Assembly (NCBI GenBank): GCA_015484945.1
Contig: WFUO01000063.1
Location: 1-55,314, forward strand
DNA: 55,314 nt
Direction: 5' to 3'
Source: Gammaproteobacteria bacterium
GTDB taxonomy: Bacteria; Pseudomonadota; Gammaproteobacteria; WFUO01
The notes beneath the pieces were generated by a model. The model worked only from the letters and a program-made list of their open reading frames with translations, was not told the origin of the DNA and did no database searches. Numbering within the stretch: the first letter of the stretch is position 1; every line of letters starts with the position of its first letter. A program made the position numbers and the translations under genes. Below are positions 1 to 10,759 of the stretch, piece after piece.

Positions 1-393
1 ATCCCGGTTGTCGCCGTTGTCGATACCAATAATTCACCCGATGACATCGACTATGTAATCCCGGGCAACGACGATGCCATTCGTGCCATCAAGCTCTATA
101 CCACCGGTGTGGCTGATGCGATTATCGAGGGCAAGGCCACGGCCACCACTGCGGCCGTGGACGAGGATGATTTCGTCGAGCTTGACGAGGAAGGAAAGCC
201 CAAGACCAAGAAGAAGACGGCCAAGAAAAAGACGGCCGCCAAGAAGTCCACTGTCAAGAAGAAGGCCGCCAGCAAGAAGAAGGTGGCCAAGAAGGCCACG
301 GCAAAGAAGAAGGCGGAGTCTGATGACAAAGCCGGAGAGTCTGCCGAAAACACGGCCGATGCAGCGGATGAAGAGGGTGAGGCCGGGGAGTGA
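1..393 (+). CDS. rpsB: 30S ribosomal protein S2, C-terminal part (5' end outside window)
   Basis: The reading frame is open from base 1 and ends with TGA at 391-393. The first residues ([20 protein letters not shown], then [13 protein letters not shown]) are the typical S2 C-terminal core that packs on the small subunit near S1. After this core the protein continues into a long tail: an acidic linker ([11 protein letters not shown]), a run rich in Lys and Ala with KKK-AA/TA spacing (about residues 65-103 of the visible part), and an acidic end (ADEEGEAGE). E. coli S2 has no such histone H1-like basic segment. The gene is followed by tsf after 57 bases, as in most bacteria. The identity is secure from the core and the neighbour. 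The function of the tail is unknown. Confidence 0.95.
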   Translation: MPVVAVVDTNNSPDDIDYVIPGNDDAIRAIKLYTTGVADAIIEGKATATTAAVDEDDFVELDEEGKPKTKKKTAKKKTAAKKSTVKKKAASKKKVAKKATAKKKAESDDKAGESAENTADAADEEGEAGE

Positions 394-450
394 CACCGGC
401 CCCGTCATTTATTGAAACCGTTTTCTGAACACTCAGACGAGGTATTGTGG

Positions 451-1332
451 ATGGCTATCACAGCAGCACAGGTTAAGGAACTGCGCGAAAGAACCGGCGC
501 AGGCATGATGGAATGCAAGAAGGCACTGGTCGAGACCGATGGTGACATTGAAGCCGCGATCGAGCAGATGCGCAAGAGTGGTCTGGCCAAGGCTGACAAG
601 AAGGCTGGTCGTGTCGCGGCCGAGGGCCTTGTGAAGATCAATATCAGTGAAGACGGCAAGCATGCCGTAGTGGTAGAGGTCAATTGTGAGACCGACTTCG
701 TTGCCGGTGGCGATGATTTCAAGGATTTCGTCAACGCCGTTGCCGAGCGTATTCTGGCCGACAAGCCGGCCGATGTAGATGCCTTGCTGGCCTTGCCGCT
801 TGTGGATGGTTCTGATGAGACCGTCAACGAAGCCCGCCAGGCGCTGGTGGCCAAGATAGGCGAGAACATACAGGTGCGCCGTTTCGAACTGTTCGAGACC
901 AGCGGTATGTTCGGTGCCTATCTGCATGGCACGCGTATCGGCGTACTGGTGGACATGGACGGTGGTGATGCAGAGCTGGCCAAGGACATTGCCATGCACA
1001 TCGCTGCCAGCAGGCCGGTATGCGTGGCGGAGAAGGATGTTCCTGCGGAGATGCTGGAGAAGGAACGCGAGATCCAGGTCGCCCAGGCGAAGGAGAGCGG
1101 CAAGCCCGACAATATCATTGAAAAGATGATCGAGGGTCGTATGCGCAAGTACCTGGCAGAAATCACGCTGCTGGGTCAGGCCTTTGTCAAGGATCCAGAT
1201 ATCACCGTTGGCAAGTTGCTGGACAAGCATGGCGCCACGGTCAACCGTTTTATCCGCATGGAGGTTGGCGAAGGTATCGAGAAGAAATCCGAGAATTTCG
1301 CTGACGAGGTCATGGCCCAGATCAAGGGCTGA
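451..1332 (+). CDS. tsf: Elongation factor Ts
   Basis: A 293-residue protein that exchanges GDP for GTP on EF-Tu during translation elongation in the cytoplasm. The N-terminal UBA-like domain is clear ([20 protein letters not shown] and then ECKKALVE), followed by the EF-Tu-contacting segment with the TDFVAG motif near residues 80-85 and a coiled-coil/dimerisation core. I chose the ATG at 451 because it gives the standard MAITA N-terminus. An in-frame upstream TTG at 412 would add 13 residues unlike the family. The gene lies directly downstream of rpsB and is followed by a strong terminator at 1341-1370, so rpsB-tsf probably form one transcript. Confidence 0.97.
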   Translation: MAITAAQVKELRERTGAGMMECKKALVETDGDIEAAIEQMRKSGLAKADKKAGRVAAEGLVKINISEDGKHAVVVEVNCETDFVAGGDDFKDFVNAVAERILADKPADVDALLALPLVDGSDETVNEARQALVAKIGENIQVRRFELFETSGMFGAYLHGTRIGVLVDMDGGDAELAKDIAMHIAASRPVCVAEKDVPAEMLEKEREIQVAQAKESGKPDNIIEKMIEGRMRKYLAEITLLGQAFVKDPDITVGKLLDKHGATVNRFIRMEVGEGIEKKSENFADEVMAQIKG

Positions 1333-1340
1333 ATCCCGAG

Positions 1341-1370
1341 ACAAGGCCCTGCTGACAGGGCCTTGTTTTT
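1341..1370 (+). terminator. Rho-independent terminator after tsf
   Basis: There is a perfect 11-bp stem (1341-1351 ACAAGGCCCTG with 1356-1366 CAGGGCCTTGT), a 4-base loop CTGA and a run of five to six T ending at 1370. It starts 8 bases after the tsf stop and separates rpsB-tsf from pyrH. Confidence 0.92.
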
Positions 1371-1421
1371 ATGGGATGCTTGAAACCGTTTTGTACCATC
1401 AACCGGGAGACCGACGAACCA

Positions 1422-2141
1422 ATGACGAACAAATCACCCGCCTTCAAGCGCATCCTGTTGAAACTGAGTGGCGAGGCCCTGATGGGGGAGGGGGATTACG
1501 GCATCGATCCCGAAGTGATTTCACGCATGGCGGGGGAGATTCGCGAGGTGGCCGACATGGGTGTGCAGGTCGGCATGGTCATTGGTGGTGGCAATATCTT
1601 TCGTGGTGCCGGGCTGGCGCAGTCGGGAATTGACCGTGTGACAGGCGATCACATGGGCATGCTGGCAACAGTGATGAATTCACTGGCCATGCAGGATGCG
1701 CTGGAACGGCAGGGTGTCAAGGCGCGGGTCATGTCGGCGCTGGTGGTACACCAGGTATGTGAGGATTATATTCGCCGCCGCGCGATCCGGCATCTGGAGA
1801 AGGGGCGCGTTGTTATCTGTGCGGCCGGTACCGGCAACCCGTTCTTTACCACCGATTCCGCCGCCAGCCTGCGCGCCATCGAGATCGGCGCCGACATCCT
1901 GATCAAGGCCACCAAGGTCGATGGCGTCTATTCCGCCGATCCGGTCAGCAACCCCGATGCGGTGCGCTACGAGCGCCTGGGTTTCGACGAGGTGATAGAA
2001 AAACGTCTGCAGGTGATGGATGCGACGGCATTCATCATGTGTCGGGATCATGGCATGCCCCTGCGGATATTCAATATTCATAATAGCGGTGATCTGGTTC
2101 GTCTCGTGCAGGGCGAACCGGTTGGTACTGTAGTGGAGTAA
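1422..2141 (+). CDS. pyrH: Uridylate (UMP) kinase
   Basis: A 239-residue bacterial UMP kinase of the amino-acid-kinase fold, converting UMP to UDP in pyrimidine nucleotide synthesis. Visible marks are [15 protein letters not shown] at the N-terminus, the glycine-rich IGGGNIFRG loop, and the [19 protein letters not shown] and [13 protein letters not shown] segments. The ATG at 1422 gives [12 protein letters not shown]. The frame is open further upstream to 1371, but that would start inside the tsf terminator region. The gene is 5 bases upstream of frr, with which it is usually co-transcribed. Confidence 0.97.
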   Translation: MTNKSPAFKRILLKLSGEALMGEGDYGIDPEVISRMAGEIREVADMGVQVGMVIGGGNIFRGAGLAQSGIDRVTGDHMGMLATVMNSLAMQDALERQGVKARVMSALVVHQVCEDYIRRRAIRHLEKGRVVICAAGTGNPFFTTDSAASLRAIEIGADILIKATKVDGVYSADPVSNPDAVRYERLGFDEVIEKRLQVMDATAFIMCRDHGMPLRIFNIHNSGDLVRLVQGEPVGTVVE

Positions 2142-2146
2142 ATGCG

Positions 2147-2704
2147 ATGATCGATCACATCAAGCAACACGCCGAAGAGCGCATGGGAAAGAGCGTTGAG
2201 AGCCTGAAGAGCGATTTCCAGAAGATCCGGACAGGCAGGGCGCACGCCAGCCTGCTGGATCACATCAATGTCGATTACTATGGTTCACCGACCCCCATCA
2301 AGCAGGTGGCCAATATCAATGTCGAGGATTCGCGTACCTTGTCCATCATTCCGTGGGAGAAGACCATGGTGGGTCCGATCGAGAAGGCCATCATGAATTC
2401 CGATCTTGGCCTGAATCCGGCCACGGCCGGTGAGGTCATTCGTGTACCCATGCCGCCACTGACAGAGGAAAGGCGCAAGGACATGGTGCGGATCGTCCGT
2501 CAGGAGGCCGAGAACGCGCGGGTTGCCATTCGTAATATCCGTCGTGACGCCAACAGCGACCTGAAGGACCTGCTCAAGGAGAAGGAGATCTCTGAGGACG
2601 AGGAGCGCAGGGCGCAGGACGACATCCAGAAACTGACCAACAAGTATGTCGCCCAGGTCGATGAACTACTGGCCGCCAAGGAAAAGGAACTGATGGAAGT
2701 CTGA
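2147..2704 (+). CDS. frr: Ribosome recycling factor
   Basis: A 185-residue protein, the usual family length, that splits post-termination ribosomes together with EF-G. It begins [20 protein letters not shown] and contains the signature [17 protein letters not shown], then the domain II segment ([16 protein letters not shown]-like) and the C-terminal long helices ([20 protein letters not shown]). It starts 5 bases after pyrH and belongs to the same transcription unit. Confidence 0.97.
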   Translation: MIDHIKQHAEERMGKSVESLKSDFQKIRTGRAHASLLDHINVDYYGSPTPIKQVANINVEDSRTLSIIPWEKTMVGPIEKAIMNSDLGLNPATAGEVIRVPMPPLTEERRKDMVRIVRQEAENARVAIRNIRRDANSDLKDLLKEKEISEDEERRAQDDIQKLTNKYVAQVDELLAAKEKELMEV

Positions 2705-2724
2705 CCTGGCGTCAGGCGGCAGTG

Positions 2725-3483
2725 ATGAACGATCCGGAATCAGGCACACTCGCCAGACCACAGCATGTGGCTATCATCATGGATGGCAATGGCCGCTGGG
2801 CGCGGGCGCGTGGTGAGGACAGGCATATCGGTCACCAGGCCGGGGTCAGGGCCACGCGCCGGGTGGTCGAGGCCTGCGCCAACAGGCAGATCGCATCCCT
2901 GACCCTGTTCGCGTTCAGCAGCGAGAACTGGCGCCGGCCCCCTCAGGAGGTCAACAGCCTGATGGAGCTGTTTCTCGTCACTCTCGAGAACGAAACCGCG
3001 ATGCTGAATCGCAATGATGTGTGTCTGAGGTTCATCGGCGACCGTGCGGCCTTTCCGCCGGCACTCCAGGAAAAGATTGCGATGGTCGAGGGGCTGACCG
3101 CCGGCAATGGCGGTTTGCGTCTGAATATCGCCGCCAACTACGGTGGACGCTGGGATATCACTCATGCGGCGCAGTGCCTGGCGCAAGAGGTCGAGGCCGG
3201 TCGCCTGCGTGCGCAGGATATCGATGAGACCCGCATGCATGCCTATGTGTGTCTTGCCGACCAGAAAGAACCCGACCTGTTCATTCGTACCGGCGGCGAA
3301 CGCCGGATCAGCAATTTTCTTCTCTGGCAATTGGCATATACGGAACTCTATTTTACCGATACACTGTGGCCGGATTTCGATGAAACCGAGTTCGACCAGG
3401 CCTTGCGTTATTATGCCGGGCGCCAGCGCCGTTATGGCCGGACCGGTGAGCAGGTAGAGCAGGAGGGGGGCGGAGATGTTTAG
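2725..3483 (+). CDS. uppS: Undecaprenyl diphosphate synthase (cis-prenyltransferase)
   Basis: A 252-residue enzyme that condenses farnesyl diphosphate with eight isopentenyl diphosphates to make the C55 lipid carrier precursor for peptidoglycan and O-antigen. The family motif HVAIIMDGNGRWA with the catalytic Asp is near residue 20, followed by LTLFAFSSENWRRP and the C-terminal RTGGERRISNFLLWQLAY diphosphate-binding segment. A GTG at 2722 directly precedes the ATG at 2725, which I prefer. The 3' end overlaps cdsA by 8 bases. Confidence 0.96.
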   Translation: MNDPESGTLARPQHVAIIMDGNGRWARARGEDRHIGHQAGVRATRRVVEACANRQIASLTLFAFSSENWRRPPQEVNSLMELFLVTLENETAMLNRNDVCLRFIGDRAAFPPALQEKIAMVEGLTAGNGGLRLNIAANYGGRWDITHAAQCLAQEVEAGRLRAQDIDETRMHAYVCLADQKEPDLFIRTGGERRISNFLLWQLAYTELYFTDTLWPDFDETEFDQALRYYAGRQRRYGRTGEQVEQEGGGDV

Positions 3484-4300
3484 AAATCGTTTGATCACGA
3501 CCCTCGTCGTGCTACCGTTGTTCGTATGGACGATCCTCGTCATTCCCACGTTGTGGCTGGCCGTATTGCTGGCCACACTGGCCGGGCTGTCGGCCCTGGA
3601 GTGGGCGCGTATGTCGGGCGTGATAGCCGTTTCAATGCAATGGTTGTATGCACTGGTGCTGGTTGCTGGCATGGGCGCGTTCTGGTACCTGCGTTTCGAC
3701 CGCGAGACGCTTGAACAGGTATTGCTCGTGGCGCTGATCTGGTGGGCAACGGTGCTCGCCTGGCTTGGCATACCGGGAACGCTCGCTGCCGGTGGCCGGG
3801 TGGTGATTTCGATGAAGCTGCTGATGGGGGTGCTGGTGTTGCTGCCAGCCTGGTATGCGCTCGTCTATTTACATCTCAACCTTGCCCAGGGACATTACTG
3901 GGTACTCTATATATTCATTCTGGTCTGGCTTGCTGACAGCGGTGCCTATGTGGCTGGCAAGGCATGGGGCAGGCGCAAGCTGGCGCCGCGTATCAGTCCT
4001 GGCAAGACCGTCGAGGGCGCGTTGGGGGCATTGGCGCTTTCGGTTCCCTGCGGAATCATCGGCGCATGGCTGCTGGATGTACCCGAGCAGTCCCGGTTGT
4101 GGTTCGTTTTACTGAGTATAGCGGTGATTCCGGTGTCTATCGTCGGTGATCTGCTCGAGAGCCTGATGAAACGCCAGGCGGGCATCAAGGACAGTGGTTC
4201 GCTGTTGCCAGGGCATGGTGGCCTGATGGATCGTATCGATAGTCTAACAGCAGCAGCACCGGTGTTCGTGGCCGGTTTGTACTGGTGGGTTGGCCTGTGA
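3476..4300 (+). CDS. cdsA: Phosphatidate cytidylyltransferase (CDP-diglyceride synthase)
   Basis: A 274-residue integral inner-membrane enzyme making CDP-diacylglycerol from phosphatidate and CTP, the branch point for bacterial phospholipids. It has many hydrophobic helices and the C-terminal CDS signature ([19 protein letters not shown], then [15 protein letters not shown]) near residues 222-257. The start overlaps the end of uppS and the stop TGA overlaps the GTG start of dxr (GTGA at 4297-4300), implying translational coupling. Confidence 0.95.
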   Translation: MFRNRLITTLVVLPLFVWTILVIPTLWLAVLLATLAGLSALEWARMSGVIAVSMQWLYALVLVAGMGAFWYLRFDRETLEQVLLVALIWWATVLAWLGIPGTLAAGGRVVISMKLLMGVLVLLPAWYALVYLHLNLAQGHYWVLYIFILVWLADSGAYVAGKAWGRRKLAPRISPGKTVEGALGALALSVPCGIIGAWLLDVPEQSRLWFVLLSIAVIPVSIVGDLLESLMKRQAGIKDSGSLLPGHGGLMDRIDSLTAAAPVFVAGLYWWVGL

Positions 4301-5487
4301 AGGGTGTCGCGGTTCTCGGCTCCACCGGCTCCATCGGGGTCAGCACCCTGGATGTGCTGGCGCGGCATCCCGATCGTTACCGGGTCGTGGCCCTGACGGC
4401 GCATCGCAATGTCGGACGACTCATTGAGCAATGTCGTCAGCACCGCCCTGCCTACGCGGTTATCGTGGATAAGGACGAGGCCGCGCATCTGCGACAGGCC
4501 GTTGATGATTTGCGTCTGCCGACCCGGGTGTTGTCCGGAAAAGAGGCGCTGGATACCATCGCTTCGCTGGAAGAGGTTGACCATGTGATGGCCGCTATCG
4601 TCGGTGCCGCCGGGCTGCAAGCCACACTGTCGGCGGCCCGGGCCGGCAAGCGTATCCTGCTGGCCAACAAGGAAGCGCTGGTGATGTCGGGACGTCTGCT
4701 CATCGACACGGCAAGAGAGCACGGCGCCGAGTTGTTGCCCATCGACAGCGAGCACAATGCCATCTTCCAGTGTCTGCCGCCAAAACGGCATGTGTCGGAT
4801 GATGGCGGGGTGACCCGCATCCTGCTCACTGCCTCGGGCGGCCCGTTTCTCCGCACACCGGCCAGTGAACTGGCGGACGTGACGCCGGAACAGGCCTGCA
4901 ACCATCCCAACTGGGACATGGGCAGGAAGATTTCGGTCGATTCGGCCACCATGATGAACAAGGGGCTGGAGGTCATCGAGGCCTGCCTGTTGTTCGATAC
5001 CGATCCTGACAAGGTACAGGTGGTCGTGCATCCGCAGAGTATTGTGCATTCACTGGTTCAATATGTGGATGGTTCAGTGCTGGCACAATTGGGTAATCCG
5101 GACATGCGCACCCCGATCGCGCATGCACTGGCATGGCCCGGGCGTATCGATGCTGGCGTGACGCCGCTGGATCTGCCTGCCGTCGGTCGTCTCGAATTCG
5201 AAGCCCCCGACCAGGCGCGTTTCCCGTGCCTTCGCCTGGCCTTCGAAGCCATTCGGCATGGCGCCACGATGCCAGCGGTGCTCAATGCGGCCAACGAGGT
5301 TGCGGTCGAGGCCTTTCTCGATCGTCGGCTGGGGTTCGATGGCATACCCATGGTCATCGAGCAGGTCATGTCGAAGGCAGAAACACCCGCTGCCGCTTCC
5401 CTGGATGAGATTCTCGCCGTCGATCGACAGGCGCGTGAGCAGGCATTACAGGTCATCGGGCGCATGCAGAAGGGGACAGGCACATGA
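4297..5487 (+). CDS. dxr: 1-deoxy-D-xylulose 5-phosphate reductoisomerase
   Basis: A 396-residue NADPH-dependent enzyme forming 2-C-methyl-D-erythritol 4-phosphate, the committed step of the MEP isoprenoid pathway. ispD and ispF lie later in this window. Visible motifs are the dinucleotide fold [18 protein letters not shown] at the N-terminus, [12 protein letters not shown], the active-site segment [15 protein letters not shown] and [21 protein letters not shown] choose the GTG at 4297, which gives VKGVAVLGS and overlaps the cdsA stop. A GTG at 4285 would add four residues. The stop overlaps the rseP start (ATGA). Confidence 0.95.
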   Translation: MKGVAVLGSTGSIGVSTLDVLARHPDRYRVVALTAHRNVGRLIEQCRQHRPAYAVIVDKDEAAHLRQAVDDLRLPTRVLSGKEALDTIASLEEVDHVMAAIVGAAGLQATLSAARAGKRILLANKEALVMSGRLLIDTAREHGAELLPIDSEHNAIFQCLPPKRHVSDDGGVTRILLTASGGPFLRTPASELADVTPEQACNHPNWDMGRKISVDSATMMNKGLEVIEACLLFDTDPDKVQVVVHPQSIVHSLVQYVDGSVLAQLGNPDMRTPIAHALAWPGRIDAGVTPLDLPAVGRLEFEAPDQARFPCLRLAFEAIRHGATMPAVLNAANEVAVEAFLDRRLGFDGIPMVIEQVMSKAETPAAASLDEILAVDRQAREQALQVIGRMQKGTGT

Positions 5488-6830
5488 GCATGATCTGGTA
5501 TGTACTGGCATTCATCGTTGCACTGGGCATACTGATCTCGGTGCACGAGTTCGGTCATTTCTGGGTCGCCAGGCGTATGGGTGTCAGGGTGCTGCGGTTT
5601 TCGATTGGTTTTGGCAAGCCAATCTGGAAGCATGTATCGAAGAAGGATGGTACCGAATATGTCATCGCCGCGATTCCGCTGGGCGGCTATGTTCGCATGC
5701 TGGGCGAGAAGGATGAGGATTACGATGACAAGGATGCGGATCAGGCCTTCAGCCAGAAACATGTCCTCAAACGTATGGCCATTGTGTTTGCCGGGCCGTT
5801 GTTCAATTTCCTGTTCGCCATTTTCGCCTTCTGGCTGATGTTTGTTACCGGTGTTCCAGACCGGGCGCCGGTATTGGATGTGGTCAAGGCCGAGAGCCGT
5901 GCAGCCAGGAGCGGCTTCCGCAATGGCGACCTGGTGCTGGAGATGAACGGCAAGACAGTATCCTCATGGCAGCAATTCAGGTTGGCGCTGTACGAATCCG
6001 CCTTGTCGGATGATACGATTCGTTTCACTGTGCGTGATGCCGGCGGGCGTCTGGCCGAACGCCGGCTCGATCTGGCGGGCATTGAGGATGTATTGGAGGA
6101 AAAGGACCTGGTCGGCAAGCTGGGATTTGGCCTCTGGCGTCCGCCCGCGGTTTTGGGAGAGATCATTCCCGGCAGCCCGGCCGACAAGGCCGGATTGAAA
6201 CGGGGTGATCTCGTCCTTGCGGTGAACGGCAAGCCGGTTCGTGACTGGGTCCATCTGGTGACCACGGTTTACCGCTCGCCCGGAAAAACCCTGAATCTGA
6301 CCCTGCAACGTTCAGGTAAACGGGTACAGGTGAAGCTGGTACCTGAAACACTTGCCCGTGGAGGCAGGCGATACGGACGCGCCGGCGTGAAACTGCCGCA
6401 GGAAACCGCCAAACGCTTGTTCGTGGAGATTCGCTACGGACCGGGTGAAGCACTGGCGCAGGGTGTGGCCAGGACCTGGCAGATGTCGGCGCTCATGCTC
6501 AAGGCATTGGTGCGAATCGTCACTGAGGCCTCGACACGCAGCATCAGTGGTCCGTTGACGATTGGCCGGTTTGCCGGCGAATCGGCCTCGCGTGGCTGGT
6601 TGGCTTTTCTGAGCTTTCTGGCCGTTATCAGTATCAGCCTCGGAGTGCTCAATCTGCTGCCAATACCGGTACTGGACGGGGGTCATTTGCTCTATTACCT
6701 GATAGAATTCGTCAAGGGGAGCCCATTGTCCGAACAGGCCCAGCTCGCAGGGCAGAAACTGGGGATATTGCTGCTGCTGTTATTGATGGGGCTGGCATTT
6801 TATAATGATTTCGTCAGATTCTTCACCTGA
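5484..6830 (+). CDS. rseP: RseP site-2 zinc metalloprotease (sigma-E regulator protease)
   Basis: A 448-residue inner-membrane protease that carries out the second cut of the anti-sigma factor RseA and clears signal-peptide remnants. The zinc motif HEFGH is at residues 21-25 in the first membrane helix. Two PDZ domains follow (about residues 125-200 and 220-290, the latter with [20 protein letters not shown]), and the C-terminal metal-ligand segment is [19 protein letters not shown]. It overlaps dxr by 4 bases and precedes bamA, as in most gammaproteobacteria. Confidence 0.95.
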   Translation: MSMIWYVLAFIVALGILISVHEFGHFWVARRMGVRVLRFSIGFGKPIWKHVSKKDGTEYVIAAIPLGGYVRMLGEKDEDYDDKDADQAFSQKHVLKRMAIVFAGPLFNFLFAIFAFWLMFVTGVPDRAPVLDVVKAESRAARSGFRNGDLVLEMNGKTVSSWQQFRLALYESALSDDTIRFTVRDAGGRLAERRLDLAGIEDVLEEKDLVGKLGFGLWRPPAVLGEIIPGSPADKAGLKRGDLVLAVNGKPVRDWVHLVTTVYRSPGKTLNLTLQRSGKRVQVKLVPETLARGGRRYGRAGVKLPQETAKRLFVEIRYGPGEALAQGVARTWQMSALMLKALVRIVTEASTRSISGPLTIGRFAGESASRGWLAFLSFLAVISISLGVLNLLPIPVLDGGHLLYYLIEFVKGSPLSEQAQLAGQKLGILLLLLLMGLAFYNDFVRFFT

Positions 6831-6866
6831 ACGGCGCAATCGGAAAAAAGAATTTCAGGAACAATA

Positions 6867-9149
6867 ATGAAGCGCATCGTTTTCATACTGTTTTTTCTGG
6901 GGGGGATGATTGCTCAGGCGCAGGCCTTTACCCCTTTCAAGATCAAGGATATCCGGGTGGAGGGCCTGCAAAGGATCTCGGCGGGCACGATCTTCAACTA
7001 TCTGCCACTAAAGGCTGGTGATCTGGTCGATCGCCGGCGTTCTGCACAGGCGATCCGGTCTCTGTACAGAACGGGCTTCTTCAAGGACATCCAGCTCAAG
7101 CGTGATGGCAACGTTCTGGTCGTGATTGTGCAGGAGCGGCCTTCCATTGCCAGTCTCGAATTCACCGGCAACAAGGATATCGATACGGATGACCTGAAGA
7201 CCAGTCTCAAGCGGATCGGGCTTGCGGTAGGGCAGGTGTACCGGCCAGAGTTGCTGGAGCGCGTCGAGAGCGAGATGCGTCGTCAGTACTTCAGCAATGG
7301 CAAATACGCGGTGCGCATAAAGACCATTGTGACACCGCTGGTGCGTAACCGGGTGGCCATCAAGGTCGTAGTATCGGAAGGCAAGGCAGCGCGCATCCGT
7401 TCCATCAACATCATCGGTAACAAGGTGTTCAGCGACGAGGAACTGCTGGATCTTTTCAAACTCTCAACACCAACGTTCTTCTCTTTCTATACCGGCAGCG
7501 ACCAGTATTCCAAGCAGAAACTGGCCGCCGATCTGGCAACCCTGCGTACCTGGTACCGCGACCGGGGCTACCTGGCATTCAAGATCAAATCCACCCAGGT
7601 GTCGATTTCACCCGATAAACGCTATATCTATCTGACTATCAATATCCATGAAGGCAAGCGTTATCGCGTTGGCAAGATGCGTCTGGCCGGCAAGCTGGTG
7701 GTCAAGGCTGATGAACTCGAGCGTTTGGTGACCTTGCGGCCTGGCATGGTGTTCTCGCAGAAGCGTTTGTCTGAAACCATCAAGAAGATTGGTGACCGTT
7801 TGGGAGACGAGGGTTACGCGTTTGCCAATATCAATCCGGTTCCACGGGTCGATAAAAAGAAGCGCACTGTCGATCTGACCCTGTTTGTCGATCCCGGGCG
7901 CAGGGTGTATGTCCGTCGGATCAATTTCTACGGCAATCACAATACCAGTGATATCGTGCTGCGACGCGAAATGCGGCAAATGGAAGGTGGCTGGTTCTCG
8001 ACCAAGAAGGTCAACCGCTCCAAGGTGCGTTTGCAGAAACTTGGCTATTTCACCAAGGTTACGGTCACCACACCTCAGGTACCGGGTACCACTGACCAGG
8101 TCGATGTCAATTTCACCGTGGTCGAAAAGCCGTCCGGAAACTTTCTTGCCAGCATAGGCTATTCCCAGACCAATGGTGTGATCTTCTCGACCAGTATCAA
8201 GCAGGACAACTTCCTCGGCACCGGCAAGCAGGTTGGTTTCAGTTTCAACAACAGTGATGTGAATCAGGGATTCAGCATTTCCTACATAAACCCCTATCAT
8301 ACGATCGACGGCGTCAGCCGTGGATTCATCTTCTCGTCGCAGGAAACCGATGCCAGCCAGGCAAACCTGTCCAACTATATTATTGATAATTCAGAATTAT
8401 CAGTGATTTACGGAATACCCTTGACAGAATACCGCAGGTTCAGACTGTCGTTTGGGCTTGTGCGTACCGTGGTCAGGACCACCTCGATCTCGCCCACCGA
8501 GGTATTCGATTTCGTTAATACAAACGGCAGCTCATTTGATACAATCAGGTTGGGACTGCGCTGGACGTATGATTCGCGCAACAAGGCCATATTTGCCGAT
8601 CGGGGTGTCTATCACAGCGTGGCCGCAGAGCTGACCGTGCCGGGCAGTGATCTCGAATACTACAAGATCAGCTACCGGCACAAACGCTATATCCCGATCA
8701 GCAGAAAACTGACGCTGGCCTTGAAGGGTGAGATCGCCATCGGTGACGGTTATGGAAACACAGCCGGCCTGCCGTTTTTCAACAACTTCTTCGCCGGTGG
8801 CGCTACATCGGTAAGGGGATACGAAGGCAATACCCTGGGGCCACGGGACTCGAACAACAATCCCCTGGGTGGCGCCTTCAAGTTGGTTGGCAGCGCCGAG
8901 TTCATCTTTCCGGTACCGTTTACCAAGCAGAGTGACACGTTCAGGCTGAGCGCCTTTTTCGATGTCGGCAATGTGTACAAGGACTACAATTCCTTCGATG
9001 CCGGTGAGTTGAGGGCTTCGGTCGGTGTGAGTGCCATCTGGATCTCTCCTGTCGGGCCGTTGCAGATCAGTTTGGCGGCGCCAATCAACGACAAGGCAAC
9101 GGACAGGACACAGGTATTCCAGTTTACGCTGGGTGGTTCGTTCTTTTAA
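6867..9149 (+). CDS. bamA: Outer membrane protein assembly factor BamA
   Basis: A 760-residue Omp85-family protein, the core of the BAM machine that inserts beta-barrel proteins in the outer membrane. A signal peptide (MKRIVFILFFLGGMIAQAQA) is followed by five POTRA repeats over about residues 25-420 and a 16-strand barrel. The conserved loop-6 motif appears as SVRGYEGNTLGP (VRGY for the usual VRGF), and the last residue is Phe (TLGGSFF), the outer-membrane beta-signal. A short Shine-Dalgarno (AGGAA) lies before the ATG. Its partner skp follows after 23 bases. Confidence 0.97.
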   Translation: MKRIVFILFFLGGMIAQAQAFTPFKIKDIRVEGLQRISAGTIFNYLPLKAGDLVDRRRSAQAIRSLYRTGFFKDIQLKRDGNVLVVIVQERPSIASLEFTGNKDIDTDDLKTSLKRIGLAVGQVYRPELLERVESEMRRQYFSNGKYAVRIKTIVTPLVRNRVAIKVVVSEGKAARIRSINIIGNKVFSDEELLDLFKLSTPTFFSFYTGSDQYSKQKLAADLATLRTWYRDRGYLAFKIKSTQVSISPDKRYIYLTINIHEGKRYRVGKMRLAGKLVVKADELERLVTLRPGMVFSQKRLSETIKKIGDRLGDEGYAFANINPVPRVDKKKRTVDLTLFVDPGRRVYVRRINFYGNHNTSDIVLRREMRQMEGGWFSTKKVNRSKVRLQKLGYFTKVTVTTPQVPGTTDQVDVNFTVVEKPSGNFLASIGYSQTNGVIFSTSIKQDNFLGTGKQVGFSFNNSDVNQGFSISYINPYHTIDGVSRGFIFSSQETDASQANLSNYIIDNSELSVIYGIPLTEYRRFRLSFGLVRTVVRTTSISPTEVFDFVNTNGSSFDTIRLGLRWTYDSRNKAIFADRGVYHSVAAELTVPGSDLEYYKISYRHKRYIPISRKLTLALKGEIAIGDGYGNTAGLPFFNNFFAGGATSVRGYEGNTLGPRDSNNNPLGGAFKLVGSAEFIFPVPFTKQSDTFRLSAFFDVGNVYKDYNSFDAGELRASVGVSAIWISPVGPLQISLAAPINDKATDRTQVFQFTLGGSFF

Positions 9150-9172
9150 CAATAGACTGGATAATCAGAGCT

Positions 9173-9706
9173 ATGTCGAGAAAAATTGTAAATCTACTGA
9201 TCGTGGGGCTTTTCGTGCTCGCCCCGTTTGCCGTACAGGCGGGGACACGCATCGTGGTAGTCAATCTGAACCGGGTACTGGAAAAGGCGCCCCAGAAGCG
9301 TCTGGCCGTGTTACGGCTCAAACGTGAATTCTCGGCACGCAACCGTCAGCTCGTTTCGTTACGCAAACGTCTGCGCAAACTCGAGATCAAGCTGGTGCGT
9401 AATCGTTTGACCATGAGTCCGTCCCAGATCCGCACACTGGAAGGAAGGATACGCACCTTGCGCAGAAAGATCAGGCGGGCCCAGGAAGACTATCGCGAAG
9501 ACCTCAATATCCGCAAGAACCAGGAACTGAGACGGCTGCACAAGGTCGTGATTCGCACCATTCATCAGCTTGCCCGCAAGCACAAGTATGACCTGGTCCT
9601 GACTGATGCCATCTATGCCAGCAAGGCGGTCAACATAACCGATGATGTCCTGAGGAGTTTGGAAGCACAGGCACGTGCTGCGGTAAAAACGAAAAAGACC
9701 AAATAG
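9173..9706 (+). CDS. skp: Periplasmic OmpH/Skp-family chaperone
   Basis: A 177-residue secreted protein with a signal peptide ending VQAG near residue 24. The mature part starts TRIVVVNLNRVLEKAPQ, typical of Skp/OmpH, then forms a long Arg/Lys-rich coiled-coil hairpin (about residues 45-130). Skp trimers hold unfolded outer-membrane proteins in the periplasm for BamA. The position between bamA and lpxD is the conserved one. The protein is strongly basic, more so than I would expect from E. coli Skp. Sequence similarity in this family is low, so the call leans on architecture and context. Confidence 0.9.
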   Translation: MSRKIVNLLIVGLFVLAPFAVQAGTRIVVVNLNRVLEKAPQKRLAVLRLKREFSARNRQLVSLRKRLRKLEIKLVRNRLTMSPSQIRTLEGRIRTLRRKIRRAQEDYREDLNIRKNQELRRLHKVVIRTIHQLARKHKYDLVLTDAIYASKAVNITDDVLRSLEAQARAAVKTKKTK

Positions 9707-9727
9707 GCCACGGGTCGGGGGTGGCCG

Positions 9728-10759
9728 ATGGGATTCACGCTTGAAGATTTGGCCAGATATGTCGATGGCCGGGTCGAAGGTGACGGCCAGTGTGAGATTA
9801 CCCATGTCGCCACTTTGCAGGCTGCTGGCAAGGGAGATATCAGCTTTCTCTCCAATCGTAGCTATCGCCGTTTCCTGAGGGATACCGGCGCTGCGGCAGT
9901 CATCCTGACCGAGGGTGACCGGGAGTTCTGTCAGACCAATTGTCTCGTGGTTGACAACCCCTATGTCGCCTTTGCGCGTATTTCCGCGTTGCTGAACCCG
10001 GCACCAACCCATACACCGGGGATCCATGCAAGCGCGGTGATTGCCGACGATGCAAGTATCTCCAGTACCGCGTCCATTGGTGCGCATGTGACCATTGGTT
10101 CCGGTGCCCGGGTTGGAGAAAACGTGCATATCGGGCCAGGCTGTGTGATTGGTGATGCCGTGAGTGTCGCGGATGAGAGTTTCATTCATTCCAATGTCAC
10201 ACTCTGCCGTGGCGTCACGTTGGGTAAACGCTGTCTCGTACATCCAGGTGCAGTTATCGGCAGTGACGGCTTCGGTATCGCCAATGACAATGGTGTGTGG
10301 GTCAAGGTGCCACAGATCGGCAGTGTCGTGGTCGGTGACGATGTGGAGATCGGTGCCAATACAACCATTGACAGGGGTGCGCTGGACGATACGGTCATCG
10401 AAGATGGCGTAAAGTTGGATAACCAGATTCAGGTGGCGCACAACGTCAGGATCGGTGCACATACGGCTATCGCAGGTTGCGTGGGAATTGCCGGTAGTGC
10501 CGTGATTGGCAAGCATTGTGCAATTGGTGGCGGTGCGGTGGTGCTTGGGCATTTGCAGATCACCGATCATGTGCAGATCACCGCCATGTCACTGGTAACC
10601 AGGTCGATCCGGGAGCCAGGGGTCTATTCATCAGGTACACCATTGCAGGAAAACGACGAGTGGCGCAAGAATTTTGCCCGATTCAGGCGATTGGACGATA
10701 TGGCCAGACGGTTGAACAGGCTCGAGAAGAAAATCAACGAAACCGATAAACAGGAATAG
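9728..10759 (+). CDS. lpxD: UDP-3-O-(3-hydroxyacyl)glucosamine N-acyltransferase
   Basis: A 343-residue trimeric left-handed beta-helix acyltransferase for the third step of lipid A synthesis. An N-terminal uridine-binding domain ([18 protein letters not shown]) is followed by many hexapeptide repeats of the [IV]-G-x-x type. The catalytic-histidine segment reads [15 protein letters not shown], and a C-terminal helical extension ([17 protein letters not shown]) is present. The stop codon directly abuts the fabZ start. Confidence 0.95.
   Translation: MGFTLEDLARYVDGRVEGDGQCEITHVATLQAAGKGDISFLSNRSYRRFLRDTGAAAVILTEGDREFCQTNCLVVDNPYVAFARISALLNPAPTHTPGIHASAVIADDASISSTASIGAHVTIGSGARVGENVHIGPGCVIGDAVSVADESFIHSNVTLCRGVTLGKRCLVHPGAVIGSDGFGIANDNGVWVKVPQIGSVVVGDDVEIGANTTIDRGALDDTVIEDGVKLDNQIQVAHNVRIGAHTAIAGCVGIAGSAVIGKHCAIGGGAVVLGHLQITDHVQITAMSLVTRSIREPGVYSSGTPLQENDEWRKNFARFRRLDDMARRLNRLEKKINETDKQE

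Noticed and set aside
412-1392. A 13-base direct repeat TTGAAACCGTTTT at 412-424 (before tsf) and 1380-1392 (before pyrH).
   Set aside because: Only two copies, no further symmetry, and not placed like an att site or operator. Possibly a shared leader element, but too weak to call.
2700-2716. Small hairpin CTGAC/GTCAG between frr and uppS.
   Set aside because: A five-base stem without a T run; not convincing as a terminator.
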